This document shows, piece by piece, positions 1 through 6,566 of a stretch of DNA of 21,403 nt. Both the position numbers and the translations under genes were made by a program. Each line of letters begins with the position of its first letter. Within the stretch, counting starts at the first letter, position 1. The notes under the pieces are model-generated. The model was not told the origin of the DNA and searched no databases. It saw nothing but the letters and a program-made list of their open reading frames with translations. This DNA comes from CAZYXZ01 sp964651395 (GTDB lineage: Bacteria; Actinomycetota; Actinomycetes; BP-191). The DNA lies in contig CAZYXZ010000061.1 in the NCBI GenBank assembly GCA_964651395.1, positions 1 to 21,403 on the forward strand, in the 5' to 3' direction.

Positions 1-1989
1 TTCGCCGGCCGTCCGGCCTCCGGCGGGTTCGCCGGCCGTCCCGGCGGCGGCGGCGCGCGTGGCCGAGGCGGTGGCACCGCGGGTGCCTTCGGCCGGCCTG
101 GTGGCGGCCGTCCCGTGCGCGGACGGAAGTCGAAGAAGCAGCGTCGTCAGGAGTTCGACAACCTCGAGGCCCCGACGATGGGCGGCATCATTCCCCGCGG
201 CAAGGGCGAGGTCATCCGCCTGCCCCGGGGCGCGTCGCTGGCCGACTTCGCCGAGAAGATCAACATCAACCCCGGCTCGCTCGTGCAGCTGCTCTTCGGC
301 CTCGGCGAGATGGTCACGGCGACCCAGTCGTGCAGCGACGAGACGCTCGAGCTGCTCGGCGTACAGCTGGACTACGTCGTCGAGATCGTCAGCCCCGAGG
401 ACGAGGACCGCGAGCTGCTGGAGAGTTTCGACCTCGAGTTCGGCGGCGAGTACGAGGACGAGGAAGGGCTCAGCGTCCGCCCGCCGGTCGTCACCGTCAT
501 GGGCCACGTCGACCACGGCAAGACCAAGCTGCTCGACGCCATCCGCCAGACCGACGTCATGGGCGGGGAGGCCGGTGGCATCACGCAGCACATCGGTGCC
601 TACCAGGTGCACGCGGGCGACCGGTTGGTCACCTTCATCGACACGCCGGGTCACGAGGCCTTCACGGCCATGCGTGCCCGTGGCGCGCAGGTCACCGACA
701 TCGCCGTACTGGTGGTGGCGGCCGACGACGGCGTGAAGCCGCAGACCATCGAGGCGCTCAACCACGCGCAGGCGGCGAACGTGCCGATCGTCGTGGCGGT
801 GAACAAGATCGACAAGGAAGGCGCCAACCCGGACAAGGTGCGCCAGCAGCTCACCGAGTACGGCCTCGTCGCGGAGGAGTACGGCGGCGAGACCATCTTC
901 GCCGACGTCTCCGCGAAGACCGGACTCGGCATGGAGAAGCTGCTCGAAGCGGTGCTGCTCACCGCCGACGCGGCGCTCGACCTGCGCGCCAACGCCGAGG
1001 TGCCGGCCCAGGGTGTCGCCATCGAGGCGCATCTCGACAAGGGCCGCGGCCCGGTGGCGACCGTCCTCGTCCAGCGCGGCACGCTGCGCGTCGGCGACTC
1101 GGTCGTGGCCGGCGACGCGTTCGGCCGTGTCCGCGCGATGCTCGACGACGCCGGCAACCACCTGAAGGAGGCCGGCCCGGCCAGCCCGGTGCAGGTGCTC
1201 GGCTTCGAGTCCGTGCCCGGCGCCGGCGACAGCTTCCTCGTCGTACCGGAGGACCGGGTCGGTCGTCAGATCGCCGAGAAGCGGCAGGCGCGCGAGCGCA
1301 ACGCGCTGCTCGTGGCGCAGCGCGGCCGCCCGTCGCTCGAGGACCTGTTCGAGCGGATCGAGGCGGGCAAGGTCGACACGCTCAACCTGATCATCAAGGG
1401 CGACGTGTCCGGCTCGGTCGAGGCGATGGAGCACGAGCTGCTCAAGCTCGACGTCGGCGAGGAGGTCAACCTGCGTGTCCTGCACCGCGGCGTGGGTGCG
1501 GTCACCGAGCACGACGTCACGCTGGCCGCGGCGTCCGACGCGATCATCCTCGGCTTCAACGTGCGGCCCGAGGGCCGCGCGCGTGAGCTGGCGGAGCGCG
1601 AGCACGTCGACATCCGGCAGTACACCGTCATCTACCAGGCCACCGCGGACATCGAGGCGGCGCTCAAGGGCATGCTCAAGCCCGAGTTCGAGGAGATGGC
1701 GCTCGGCTCGGCGGAGGTGCGCGAGACGTTCAAGGTGCCCAAGATCGGCACCGTCGCCGGTGTGCTCGTCCGCTCCGGCACGATCACGCGCAACAGCAAG
1801 GCGCGCCTGGTCCGGGACGGCGTCGTGGTCCTCGAGAGCGGCACGGTCGACTCGCTGCGCCGGTTCAAGGACGACGTCCGCGAGGTCACCGAGGGCTACG
1901 AGTGCGGTATCGGCCTCGGCAGCTTCAACGACATCAAGGTCGGCGACGTCATCGAGACCTACGAGATGCGCGAGAAGCCCAGGGAGTAA
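1..1989 (+). CDS. infB: Translation initiation factor IF-2, 5'-truncated
   Basis: The reading frame is open from base 1 and ends at TAA 1987-1989, giving 662 residues; the true start lies upstream of the window. IF2 is the GTPase that places initiator fMet-tRNA on the 30S subunit and promotes subunit joining. Residues 1-40 are a Gly/Arg-rich tail with the repeat FAGRP, typical of the long actinobacterial IF2 N-terminus. They lead into the basic KSKKQRRQEF segment and an IF2_N-like domain. The G domain shows G1 GHVDHGKT (residues 168-175), G2 GGITQHIG, G3 DTPGH (214-218) and G4 NKID (268-271). Domains II-IV follow, including the C-terminal fMet-tRNA-binding barrel (VPKIGTVAGVLV to SFNDIKVGDVIE). 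A GTG at 115 lies inside the family-conserved region and is not a credible start. Family assignment is certain; only the missing N-terminus is unknown. Confidence 0.98.
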   Translation, partial: FAGRPASGGFAGRPGGGGARGRGGGTAGAFGRPGGGRPVRGRKSKKQRRQEFDNLEAPTMGGIIPRGKGEVIRLPRGASLADFAEKININPGSLVQLLFGLGEMVTATQSCSDETLELLGVQLDYVVEIVSPEDEDRELLESFDLEFGGEYEDEEGLSVRPPVVTVMGHVDHGKTKLLDAIRQTDVMGGEAGGITQHIGAYQVHAGDRLVTFIDTPGHEAFTAMRARGAQVTDIAVLVVAADDGVKPQTIEALNHAQAANVPIVVAVNKIDKEGANPDKVRQQLTEYGLVAEEYGGETIFADVSAKTGLGMEKLLEAVLLTADAALDLRANAEVPAQGVAIEAHLDKGRGPVATVLVQRGTLRVGDSVVAGDAFGRVRAMLDDAGNHLKEAGPASPVQVLGFESVPGAGDSFLVVPEDRVGRQIAEKRQARERNALLVAQRGRPSLEDLFERIEAGKVDTLNLIIKGDVSGSVEAMEHELLKLDVGEEVNLRVLHRGVGAVTEHDVTLAAASDAIILGFNVRPEGRARELAEREHVDIRQYTVIYQATADIEAALKGMLKPEFEEMALGSAEVRETFKVPKIGTVAGVLVRSGTITRNSKARLVRDGVVVLESGTVDSLRRFKDDVREVTEGYECGIGLGSFNDIKVGDVIETYEMREKPRE

Positions 1990-2002
1990 CCGGCCCCTGT
2001 TT

Positions 2003-2064
2003 CTCCACAGTGGAGGATTCTGGCCGTATACCGACCAGAATCCTCCACGGTTCCGGGGGAGGAT
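2003..2064 (+). promoter_or_regulatory. Structured spacer with competing hairpins before ylxP
   Basis: A perfect 14-bp inverted repeat, GTGGAGGATTCTGG (2010-2023) and CCAGAATCCTCCAC (2035-2048), has an 11-base loop that contains GTATAC. There is no U-tract after it. Its left arm can instead pair upstream (CTCCA 2003-2007 with TGGAG 2011-2015). Its right arm can instead pair downstream (ATCCTCC 2040-2046 with GGAGGAT 2058-2064), which covers the Shine-Dalgarno sequence of the next gene. The repeat could therefore be an infB terminator or processing hairpin, or part of an RNA switch. The pairings are seen in the sequence; the function is inferred. Confidence 0.6.
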
Positions 2065-2070
2065 CAGCCT

Positions 2071-2367
2071 GTGTTCACGGGGACGTTGGCGGTGGACCTG
2101 CTCCTGGGGGACGTCCACTCGCTGAAGGAGAAGCGTGGGGTCGTGCGGCCCATCGTGGCGGAGCTGCGTCGCACGCTCGAGGTTGCGGCGGCGGAGACCG
2201 GGCATCAGGACCTGCACCGCCGCGCTCTCCTCGGAGTGGCGGTCGTGGCCTCGGAACGGGGACACTGCGACGAGGTGCTGACCAAGGCCTTGCGTCTCGT
2301 CGAGGACCATCCGGAGGTGACCGTGCTCGCCAGCCGGGTCCGGTACGACGCCTTGGAGGACTCATGA
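2071..2367 (+). CDS. ylxP: DUF503 family protein (YlxP-like)
   Basis: This 98-residue protein has the DUF503 signature: an N-terminal beta strand (FTGTLAVDLLLGDVHSLKEKR), then RPIVAELRR, a QDLHRRALLGVAVVA core, and a C-terminal strand ending near LASRVRY. The family's usual length is about 95 residues. Its role is not firmly established; members sit next to rbfA and infB in many bacteria (YlxP in Bacillus), and a part in ribosome maturation or RNA binding is suspected. The start is GTG 2071, preceded by a strong ribosome binding site, GGGGGAGGA (2055-2063). The stop overlaps the rbfA start as ATGA (2364-2367), so the two are probably translationally coupled. Its ribosome binding site can be paired with the hairpin upstream, which may modulate expression. 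Confidence 0.93.
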   Translation: MFTGTLAVDLLLGDVHSLKEKRGVVRPIVAELRRTLEVAAAETGHQDLHRRALLGVAVVASERGHCDEVLTKALRLVEDHPEVTVLASRVRYDALEDS

Positions 2368-2828
2368 CCGACCGCGCGCGGGCCACACGGCTCGGCGACC
2401 GGGTGCGTGAGGTGGTCGCCGAGATGATCGAGACCGGGGTGAAGGACCCCCGGCTCGGGTTCGTCACGATCACCGACGCCAAGGTCACTCCCGACCTCCG
2501 CGAGGCCACCGTCTACTACACGGTCTACGGCGACGACGCCGCTCAGGCGGACACCGCGGCCGCACTAGCCAGCGCCAGCGGGGTGATCCGCGCCGAGATC
2601 GGGAAGCAGTGCCGTCTGCGCCACGTCCCCAGCCTCGCCTTTCGCAGCGACGACGTACCGAACACGGGAAGGCACATCGCCGAACTGGTCGAACAAGTAC
2701 GACGTGAGGATGCCGAGCGCGCTGCCGCCTCAGCCGGGGCCCGGCCGGCCGGCGAGGCGGACCCCTACCGGCGACCGGCCGACACGGAGGTCATGGACGA
2801 CGAAGTCGTCACGGAGGACACGGCGTAG
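2364..2828 (+). CDS. rbfA: 30S ribosome-binding factor RbfA
   Basis: The 154-residue product matches RbfA, a single KH-like domain protein that binds the 30S head/platform and assists 16S rRNA 5'-end maturation and cold adaptation. Visible family features are the N-terminal helix ARATRLGDRVREVVAEMIE, the VKDPRLGFVTITDAKVTPDLREATVYYTVYGD segment, the RAEIGKQCRLRHVPSLAFRSDD helix-strand unit, and a disordered acidic C-terminal tail (after about residue 115) common in actinobacteria. ATG 2364 overlaps the ylxP stop by four bases, and the stop TAG 2826-2828 is followed directly by the next ATG at 2829, so the gene sits inside a tightly coupled operon. Confidence 0.97.
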   Translation: MTDRARATRLGDRVREVVAEMIETGVKDPRLGFVTITDAKVTPDLREATVYYTVYGDDAAQADTAAALASASGVIRAEIGKQCRLRHVPSLAFRSDDVPNTGRHIAELVEQVRREDAERAAASAGARPAGEADPYRRPADTEVMDDEVVTEDTA

Positions 2829-3821
2829 ATGACGGCGGGGGAGGACGTCTGGGAGGCCGCGGTCGCGTTGCTGGCGGCCGCGCCCGACGTCGCCCTGGCC
2901 TGCCACATGCGCCCGGACGGTGACGCCCTCGGCTCGATGCTCGCCCTGCACCTCGCGCTGCGCCGACGGGGCGTGCGGACCACGGTCTCGTGGAGCGCCG
3001 ACCCGTTTCACGTCCCGGCGCACTACAGCTTCCTTCCCGCGCAGGACACACTGACCGAGCCGGCCGACTTCCCGGTCGCGCCGGCGCTGCTGGTCACCTT
3101 CGACACCGGCTCGATCGACCGGCTCGGCGTCCTGGCCCCCGTCGCGACCTGGGCCGAGAACGTCCTCGTCATCGACCACCACGTCAGCAACACCCGCTAC
3201 GGCACCGTGAACCTCATCGACGAGAACGCCGCCGGTAGCGTCGTGATCGTCGCGGAGCTGTTGCGCCGGCTCGGGGAGCCGATCGACCGCGACATCGCGA
3301 CCTGCCTCTACACCGGACTGACCACCGACACCGGCTCGTTCCGGTTCTCGACCGCGACGGCGGAGGTGCACGAGCTGGCTGCCCGCCTGATCCGCACCGG
3401 CATCCGGCACGACCTGATCAACCTGTCCATCTGGGACACCCAGCGGTTCATGTACGTGAAGCTGCTCTCCCGCGTGCTCGAACGCGCGGTGCTCGAGCCG
3501 GAGCTCGAGCTGATCTGGACCTACGTGACCATCGAGGACCTCACCGAGTTCGGCGTCCTCATCGAGGAGATCGAGAGCATCATCGACGTGATCCGCACGA
3601 CCGCCGAGGCCCAGGTGGCGATCGTCTGCAAGCAGGACGTCGACGGGCGGTTCGCCGTCTCGATGCGCTCCAAGGGCAGTCTCGACATCGGCTCGGTCGC
3701 GGTGGAGTGCGGCGGCGGGGGGCACCGGCAGGCGGCCGGCTTCACGAGTGACGAGACGGTCGAGGAGATCATGAAGCGGATCCGCAAGGAGCTCATGGCC
3801 GCCGACCCGTCGGACACCTGA
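2829..3821 (+). CDS. nrnA: DHH-family phosphoesterase, NrnA-type (oligoribonuclease / pAp phosphatase)
   Basis: The 330-residue protein has the DHH and DHHA1 domains of NrnA-like enzymes, which degrade short RNA oligonucleotides (nanoRNAs, pGpG/pApA) and can dephosphorylate 3'-phosphoadenosine 5'-phosphate. Metal-binding motifs are seen in order: HMRPDGDALGS (H26, D30, D32), FDTGS (D92), IDHHVSN (D116-H117-H118) and TTDTGSF (D167). The C-terminal DHHA1 nucleic-acid-binding motif is GGGGHRQAAGF (295-305). Length is normal for the family. The ATG abuts the rbfA stop with no spacer. Placement between rbfA and truB matches the usual actinobacterial order. Which substrate dominates cannot be told from sequence alone. 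Confidence 0.94.
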   Translation: MTAGEDVWEAAVALLAAAPDVALACHMRPDGDALGSMLALHLALRRRGVRTTVSWSADPFHVPAHYSFLPAQDTLTEPADFPVAPALLVTFDTGSIDRLGVLAPVATWAENVLVIDHHVSNTRYGTVNLIDENAAGSVVIVAELLRRLGEPIDRDIATCLYTGLTTDTGSFRFSTATAEVHELAARLIRTGIRHDLINLSIWDTQRFMYVKLLSRVLERAVLEPELELIWTYVTIEDLTEFGVLIEEIESIIDVIRTTAEAQVAIVCKQDVDGRFAVSMRSKGSLDIGSVAVECGGGGHRQAAGFTSDETVEEIMKRIRKELMAADPSDT

Positions 3822-3835
3822 GCGCGACGGCCGAC

Positions 3836-4735
3836 GTGAACGCCGAGGCTCACGTTGACGGCCTGCTCATCGTGGACAAGCCCGGTGGGATGACCAGTCA
3901 CGACGTCGTCGCGCGGGTACGCCGGCTGGCCGGCACGCGACGCGTCGGGCACGCCGGCACGCTCGACCCGATGGCGACCGGCGTGCTGGTGCTCGGCCTC
4001 GGTCGAGCCACGCGCTTGCTCGGCCATCTCTCGCTCGGCGACAAGGCCTACGACGGCACGGTGGTCTTCGGTGCCACCACCAGCACCGACGACGCCGAGG
4101 GTGTCGTGCTGGACGAGGTCGACGCGACGGGTGTCAGCGATGACGCGATCCGCGCGGCGCTCACCGGGCAGGTCGGCGCACTCGAGCAGGTGCCACCGGC
4201 GGTGAGCGCCATCAAGGTGGACGGCGTGCGCTCCTACACGCGCGCACGACGCGGCGAGGCCGTCGTGATGCAGCCGCGCCGTGTCACGGTGCACGACCTC
4301 GTGGTGACGGCGATCCGTCGCGCGCCCGCGGTCGAGGCCGACGTGAGCGTCACCTGCAGCAGCGGCACGTACATCCGCTCCATCGCGCGCGACGCCGGTG
4401 AGGTGGTCGGTGTCGGCGGGCATCTCGGCGCGTTGCGGCGTACGCGCGTCGGGCCGTACGGCCTCGACGTCGCGCACTCGCTGGACGCGCTCCAGGCGCT
4501 GTCCGAAGCCGGTGCGTTCGTCGACGCGATGCTCTCGCTTCCGGTTGCGGCCGCGGCGGCGTTCCCGCGCCGCGATGTCGGCGACGACGAGGCGAGGAAG
4601 GTCCGGCACGGGGTCGCGCTCCCGCTGACGGGAACGCCCGGACCCGTTGCGGTGTTCGACGGGGCAGGGGAGCTGCTCGCCCTCGTCGAAGATCGGGACG
4701 ACCTGGCACGCCCTCTCTGCGTGCTGGTTGGTTAG
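3836..4735 (+). CDS. truB: tRNA pseudouridine(55) synthase
   Basis: TruB isomerises U55 in the T-loop of elongator tRNAs. The 299-residue product has the N-terminal motif GLLIVDKPGGMTSHDVV, the catalytic motif GHAGTLDPMATG with nucleophile D44, the KAYDGTVVFGATTSTDDAEG segment, PPAVSAIKVDGVRSYTRAR, and CSSGTYIRSIARDAGE. A short C-terminal PUA-like domain follows (about residues 220-299). The start is GTG 3836, 14 bases after the nrnA stop; no strong Shine-Dalgarno sequence is visible, so coupling to the upstream gene is likely. An Ala-rich stretch (PVAAAAAF) links the catalytic and C-terminal parts. Family assignment is secure. Confidence 0.97.
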   Translation: MNAEAHVDGLLIVDKPGGMTSHDVVARVRRLAGTRRVGHAGTLDPMATGVLVLGLGRATRLLGHLSLGDKAYDGTVVFGATTSTDDAEGVVLDEVDATGVSDDAIRAALTGQVGALEQVPPAVSAIKVDGVRSYTRARRGEAVVMQPRRVTVHDLVVTAIRRAPAVEADVSVTCSSGTYIRSIARDAGEVVGVGGHLGALRRTRVGPYGLDVAHSLDALQALSEAGAFVDAMLSLPVAAAAAFPRRDVGDDEARKVRHGVALPLTGTPGPVAVFDGAGELLALVEDRDDLARPLCVLVG

Positions 4736-4767
4736 GGCAGCTCTTGCCCGGAGAGGCGGAACTGCGC

Positions 4768-5700
4768 ATGCAGCGCTGGCGCGGGCTCGACGGGGTCCCC
4801 CCCGGATGGGGGCGCTGCGTCGCGACGATCGGCGTCTTCGACGGCGTCCATCGCGGCCACCAGGAGATCATCGGCCGTGCCGTGAAGCGGGCTGCCGCGG
4901 CCGGCGTACCTTCCGTCGTCCTCACCTTCGACCCGCATCCGGCCGAGGTCGTGCGTCCCGGCAGCCACCCCGCTGTCGTGACATCGCCGCGCTACAAGGC
5001 GGAACTCATCGCGGAGCTCGGCGCCGACGCGTTGTGCGTCCTCGAGTTCACGCCCGAGCTGATGCAGCACTCGCCCGCGGAGTTCGCGCACGTCGTCCTC
5101 GTCGAGCGGCTGCACGCCATGACCGTCGTGGTCGGCGAGAACTTCCGCTTCGGCCACCGCGCGGCCGGTGACGTCACGGTCCTCGGGGAGCTCGGCGGCC
5201 GGTTCGGCTTCGTCACCGAGGCAGTGCCGGTGCTCACCGACGACGGCGTGGTGATCTCGTCGACGTACGTGCGCGCCTGCGTCGACGCGGGTGACGTGGT
5301 CGCCGCGAGGCGTGCGCTGGGCCGGCCGCACCGCGTCGAGGGCGTCGTCGTCCGGGGCGACCGGCGCGGCCGCGAGCTCGGCTACCCGACCGCCAACCTC
5401 GAGACGGAGCGCTACGCCGCGATCCCCGCCGACGGGGTGTACGCCGGCCGGCTGGTCCGTGGCGGCGAGTCGCTGCCGGCGGCGGTGTCGATCGGCACCA
5501 ACCCCACGTTTCAGGGCCGGGAGCGCCGGGTGGAGGCGTTCGTGCTCGACTTCGACGCGGACATCTACGGGGAGCACGTCGCATTGGACTTCGAGCACCG
5601 GCTGCGCGAGACGATCGCCTTCGACGGCGTCGAAGCGCTCACCGCGCAGATGGCGGAGGACGTGGCGCGTGTGCGCGAGCTGCTGGGGGCGCAAGGGTGA
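4768..5700 (+). CDS. ribF: Bifunctional riboflavin kinase / FAD synthetase
   Basis: RibF phosphorylates riboflavin to FMN and adenylates FMN to FAD. The N-terminal FMN adenylyltransferase domain shows GVFDGVHRGH (22-31), VLTFDPHPAEVV, a VVGENFRFGHRAAGD loop, and ISSTYVRA. The C-terminal riboflavin kinase domain shows GDRRGRELGYPTANL (197-211), DGVYAGRL, SIGTNPTF and EAFVLDFDADIYG. I chose ATG 4768 (product begins MQRWRGL, 310 residues) because actinobacterial RibF proteins usually begin this way and GGAGAGG lies at 4749-4755. A TTG at 4744 in frame would add eight residues. The gene ends at TGA 5698-5700, overlapping the next GTG. It follows truB by 32 bases in the same transcription unit. 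Confidence 0.95.
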   Translation: MQRWRGLDGVPPGWGRCVATIGVFDGVHRGHQEIIGRAVKRAAAAGVPSVVLTFDPHPAEVVRPGSHPAVVTSPRYKAELIAELGADALCVLEFTPELMQHSPAEFAHVVLVERLHAMTVVVGENFRFGHRAAGDVTVLGELGGRFGFVTEAVPVLTDDGVVISSTYVRACVDAGDVVAARRALGRPHRVEGVVVRGDRRGRELGYPTANLETERYAAIPADGVYAGRLVRGGESLPAAVSIGTNPTFQGRERRVEAFVLDFDADIYGEHVALDFEHRLRETIAFDGVEALTAQMAEDVARVRELLGAQG

Positions 5701-5930
5701 CGGTGAACGAGGACATGGCGGACGACATTCCCGGCGAGGAGGCGCCGCCGCGGGCCTGGATCGAGGTCTCCGGCGCCGAGGGGCACGTCTGGGCCAAGGT
5801 GCACGTCGACGGCGGCAAGACCAACAGCACCCGCCACGTGAGCAGCCGGCGCGAGGTTGAGGACATCGCCGCCCACTACGGCATCGAGCGCCGCCACATC
5901 ACGTACGACGAGGGCACCGAGCTCGACTGA
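5697..5930 (+). CDS. Small conserved-looking protein of unknown function between ribF and rpsO
   Basis: A 77-residue frame starts at GTG 5697, overlapping the ribF stop as GTGA, and ends at TGA 5928-5930; GTG 5703 and ATG 5715 are possible alternative starts. I do not recognise a named family. The first 20 residues are acidic and probably disordered (EDMADDIPGEEAPP). The rest looks like a small alpha/beta domain: a strand-rich part (AWIEVSGAEGHVWAKVHVDG), then KTNSTRHVSSRREVEDIAAHYGI and RRHITYDEGTELD. There is no signal peptide, membrane segment or Cys pair. Base composition and coupling to ribF argue that it is a real gene. A flavin-related or translational role would be guesswork. Confidence 0.75.
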   Translation: MTVNEDMADDIPGEEAPPRAWIEVSGAEGHVWAKVHVDGGKTNSTRHVSSRREVEDIAAHYGIERRHITYDEGTELD

Positions 5931-5982
5931 CGGCCGGGCCCACATGGCGCCTGACCTGGGGTTTCTCCGGTCCTGACGGGTC

Positions 5983-5991
5983 TGTTACCCT
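5983..5991 (+). promoter_or_regulatory. Probable rpsO promoter, extended -10
   Basis: TGTTACCCT fits an extended -10 element (TGN followed by TANNNT). The expected start of transcription is about 5998, just before a leader hairpin. No good -35 hexamer is seen 16-18 bases upstream, as is common with extended -10 promoters. It lies in the 123-base spacer after the ribF unit, where an independent start for the ribosomal protein gene is expected. Confidence 0.45.
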
Positions 5992-5998
5992 GTTCGCA

Positions 5999-6028
5999 CG
6001 GCCAGCATTTCGATTGGCCGATTTTGTG
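5999..6028 (+). promoter_or_regulatory. rpsO 5' leader hairpin followed by U-rich run (possible attenuator)
   Basis: CGGCCA (5999-6004) pairs perfectly with TGGCCG (6015-6020) across a 10-base loop. The downstream sequence ATTTTGTGT (6021-6029) is the most T-rich run nearby. Hairpin plus U-run is terminator-like, but it lies upstream of the rpsO coding region and close to the likely transcription start. Autogenous control of rpsO by S15 through diverse leader RNAs is known in several phyla; this is a candidate only. Confidence 0.45.
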
Positions 6029-6053
6029 TGCCCTGAAGAGGAGAACCAGCACC

Positions 6054-6323
6054 GTGCCCCTGGCGGCGGAGAAGAAGCAGCAGATCATGGCGGATTTCGC
6101 CACCGTTGAGCGTGACACCGGGTCCCCCGAGGTGCAGGTCGCGATGCTGTCGCGCCGCATCGACGACATCAACGAGCACCTGAAGAGCCACAAGCACGAC
6201 CACCACAGCCGACGTGGGCTGCTGCTCCTCGTGGGTCAGCGCCGCCGGCTCCTCGACTACCTCAAGCGCAAGGACATCGCGCGCTACCGGGCTCTCATCG
6301 AGCGTCTCGGCCTGCGCCGATAG
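6054..6323 (+). CDS. rpsO: 30S ribosomal protein S15
   Basis: The 89-residue product (beginning PLAAEKKQQIMADFA after the initiator) is the normal length for S15. It binds 16S rRNA helices 20-22 early in assembly and forms bridge B4 with 23S rRNA. Hallmarks are TGSPEVQVAMLSRRI, the HKHDHHSRRGLLLLVGQRRRLLDYL core and the C-terminal ALIERLGLRR. GTG 6054 is chosen because AAGAGGAG (6036-6043) lies 10 bases upstream and this gives the family N-terminus; a longer in-frame extension to 6024 lacks homology and has no ribosome binding site. It is followed by pnp, the widespread rpsO-pnp pairing. Confidence 0.98.
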   Translation: MPLAAEKKQQIMADFATVERDTGSPEVQVAMLSRRIDDINEHLKSHKHDHHSRRGLLLLVGQRRRLLDYLKRKDIARYRALIERLGLRR

Positions 6324-6329
6324 CACCAC

Positions 6330-6357
6330 CGAGAGAGCGGCAACCGCCGCTCTCTCG
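6330..6357 (+). terminator. Hairpin after rpsO (terminator or attenuator before pnp)
   Basis: CGAGAGAGCGGC (6330-6341) and GCCGCTCTCTCG (6346-6357) form a perfect 12-bp stem with an AACC loop, seven bases after the rpsO stop. No U-tract follows, as is common for terminators in high-GC actinobacteria. It probably limits read-through from rpsO into pnp or protects the rpsO 3' end. Confidence 0.7.
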
Positions 6358-6370
6358 TCGTATCGGTCCC

Positions 6371-6490
6371 GTCATCGCATCCCTGCGATGACACCGCCGG
6401 AGCCCGCATCGGGCATCGGGAGGAGCAGGACCGGTCCTCGGTGGTGGCATCCGGGCGACCTGCTGTGCGAACCAGCAGGGCCCACCCGGA
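6371..6490 (+). promoter_or_regulatory. Structured pnp leader
   Basis: This part of the 243-base rpsO-pnp spacer contains three further structures. First, a perfect 9-bp hairpin pairs GTCATCGCA (6371-6379) with TGCGATGAC (6384-6392) over a TCCC loop. Second, the palindrome GGACCGGTCC lies at 6428-6437. Third, a two-part stem has CCTGCTG (6459-6465) with CAGCAGG (6473-6479), enclosed by TCCGGG (6450-6455) with CCCGGA (6485-6490). In E. coli, and reportedly in Streptomyces, the pnp leader is folded and cut by RNase III for PNPase autoregulation, so these stems are candidate cleavage sites. The remainder up to the ribosome binding site at 6553 shows no other clear element. Confidence 0.5.
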
Positions 6491-6566
6491 CGCTTCGACT
6501 GAAGACCGGACCCCCATCTCCCGGACAACGACGCGGCCTCCAGCTTTCACAGAGGAGGAGCGCCCA

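Noticed and set aside
1..120. GC-rich simple repeat or CRISPR-like direct repeats at the left edge
   Set aside because: The repeated pattern encodes the Gly/Arg-rich IF2 N-terminal tail (FAGRP units) in frame; spacing is irregular and there are no spacers.
330..1586. A 418-codon frame inside infB in another phase
   Set aside because: Arg/Gly/Ala-rich shadow of the IF2 gene; the IF2 GTPase motifs are in the other frame.
4744..4767. TTG start for RibF
   Set aside because: The ATG at 4768 matches the usual actinobacterial RibF start and has a purine-rich site upstream; kept only as an alternative.
6441..6566. An N-terminal extension of PNPase
   Set aside because: The added 42 residues lack homology and run through leader stems; AGGAGG at 6553-6558 serves ATG 6567.
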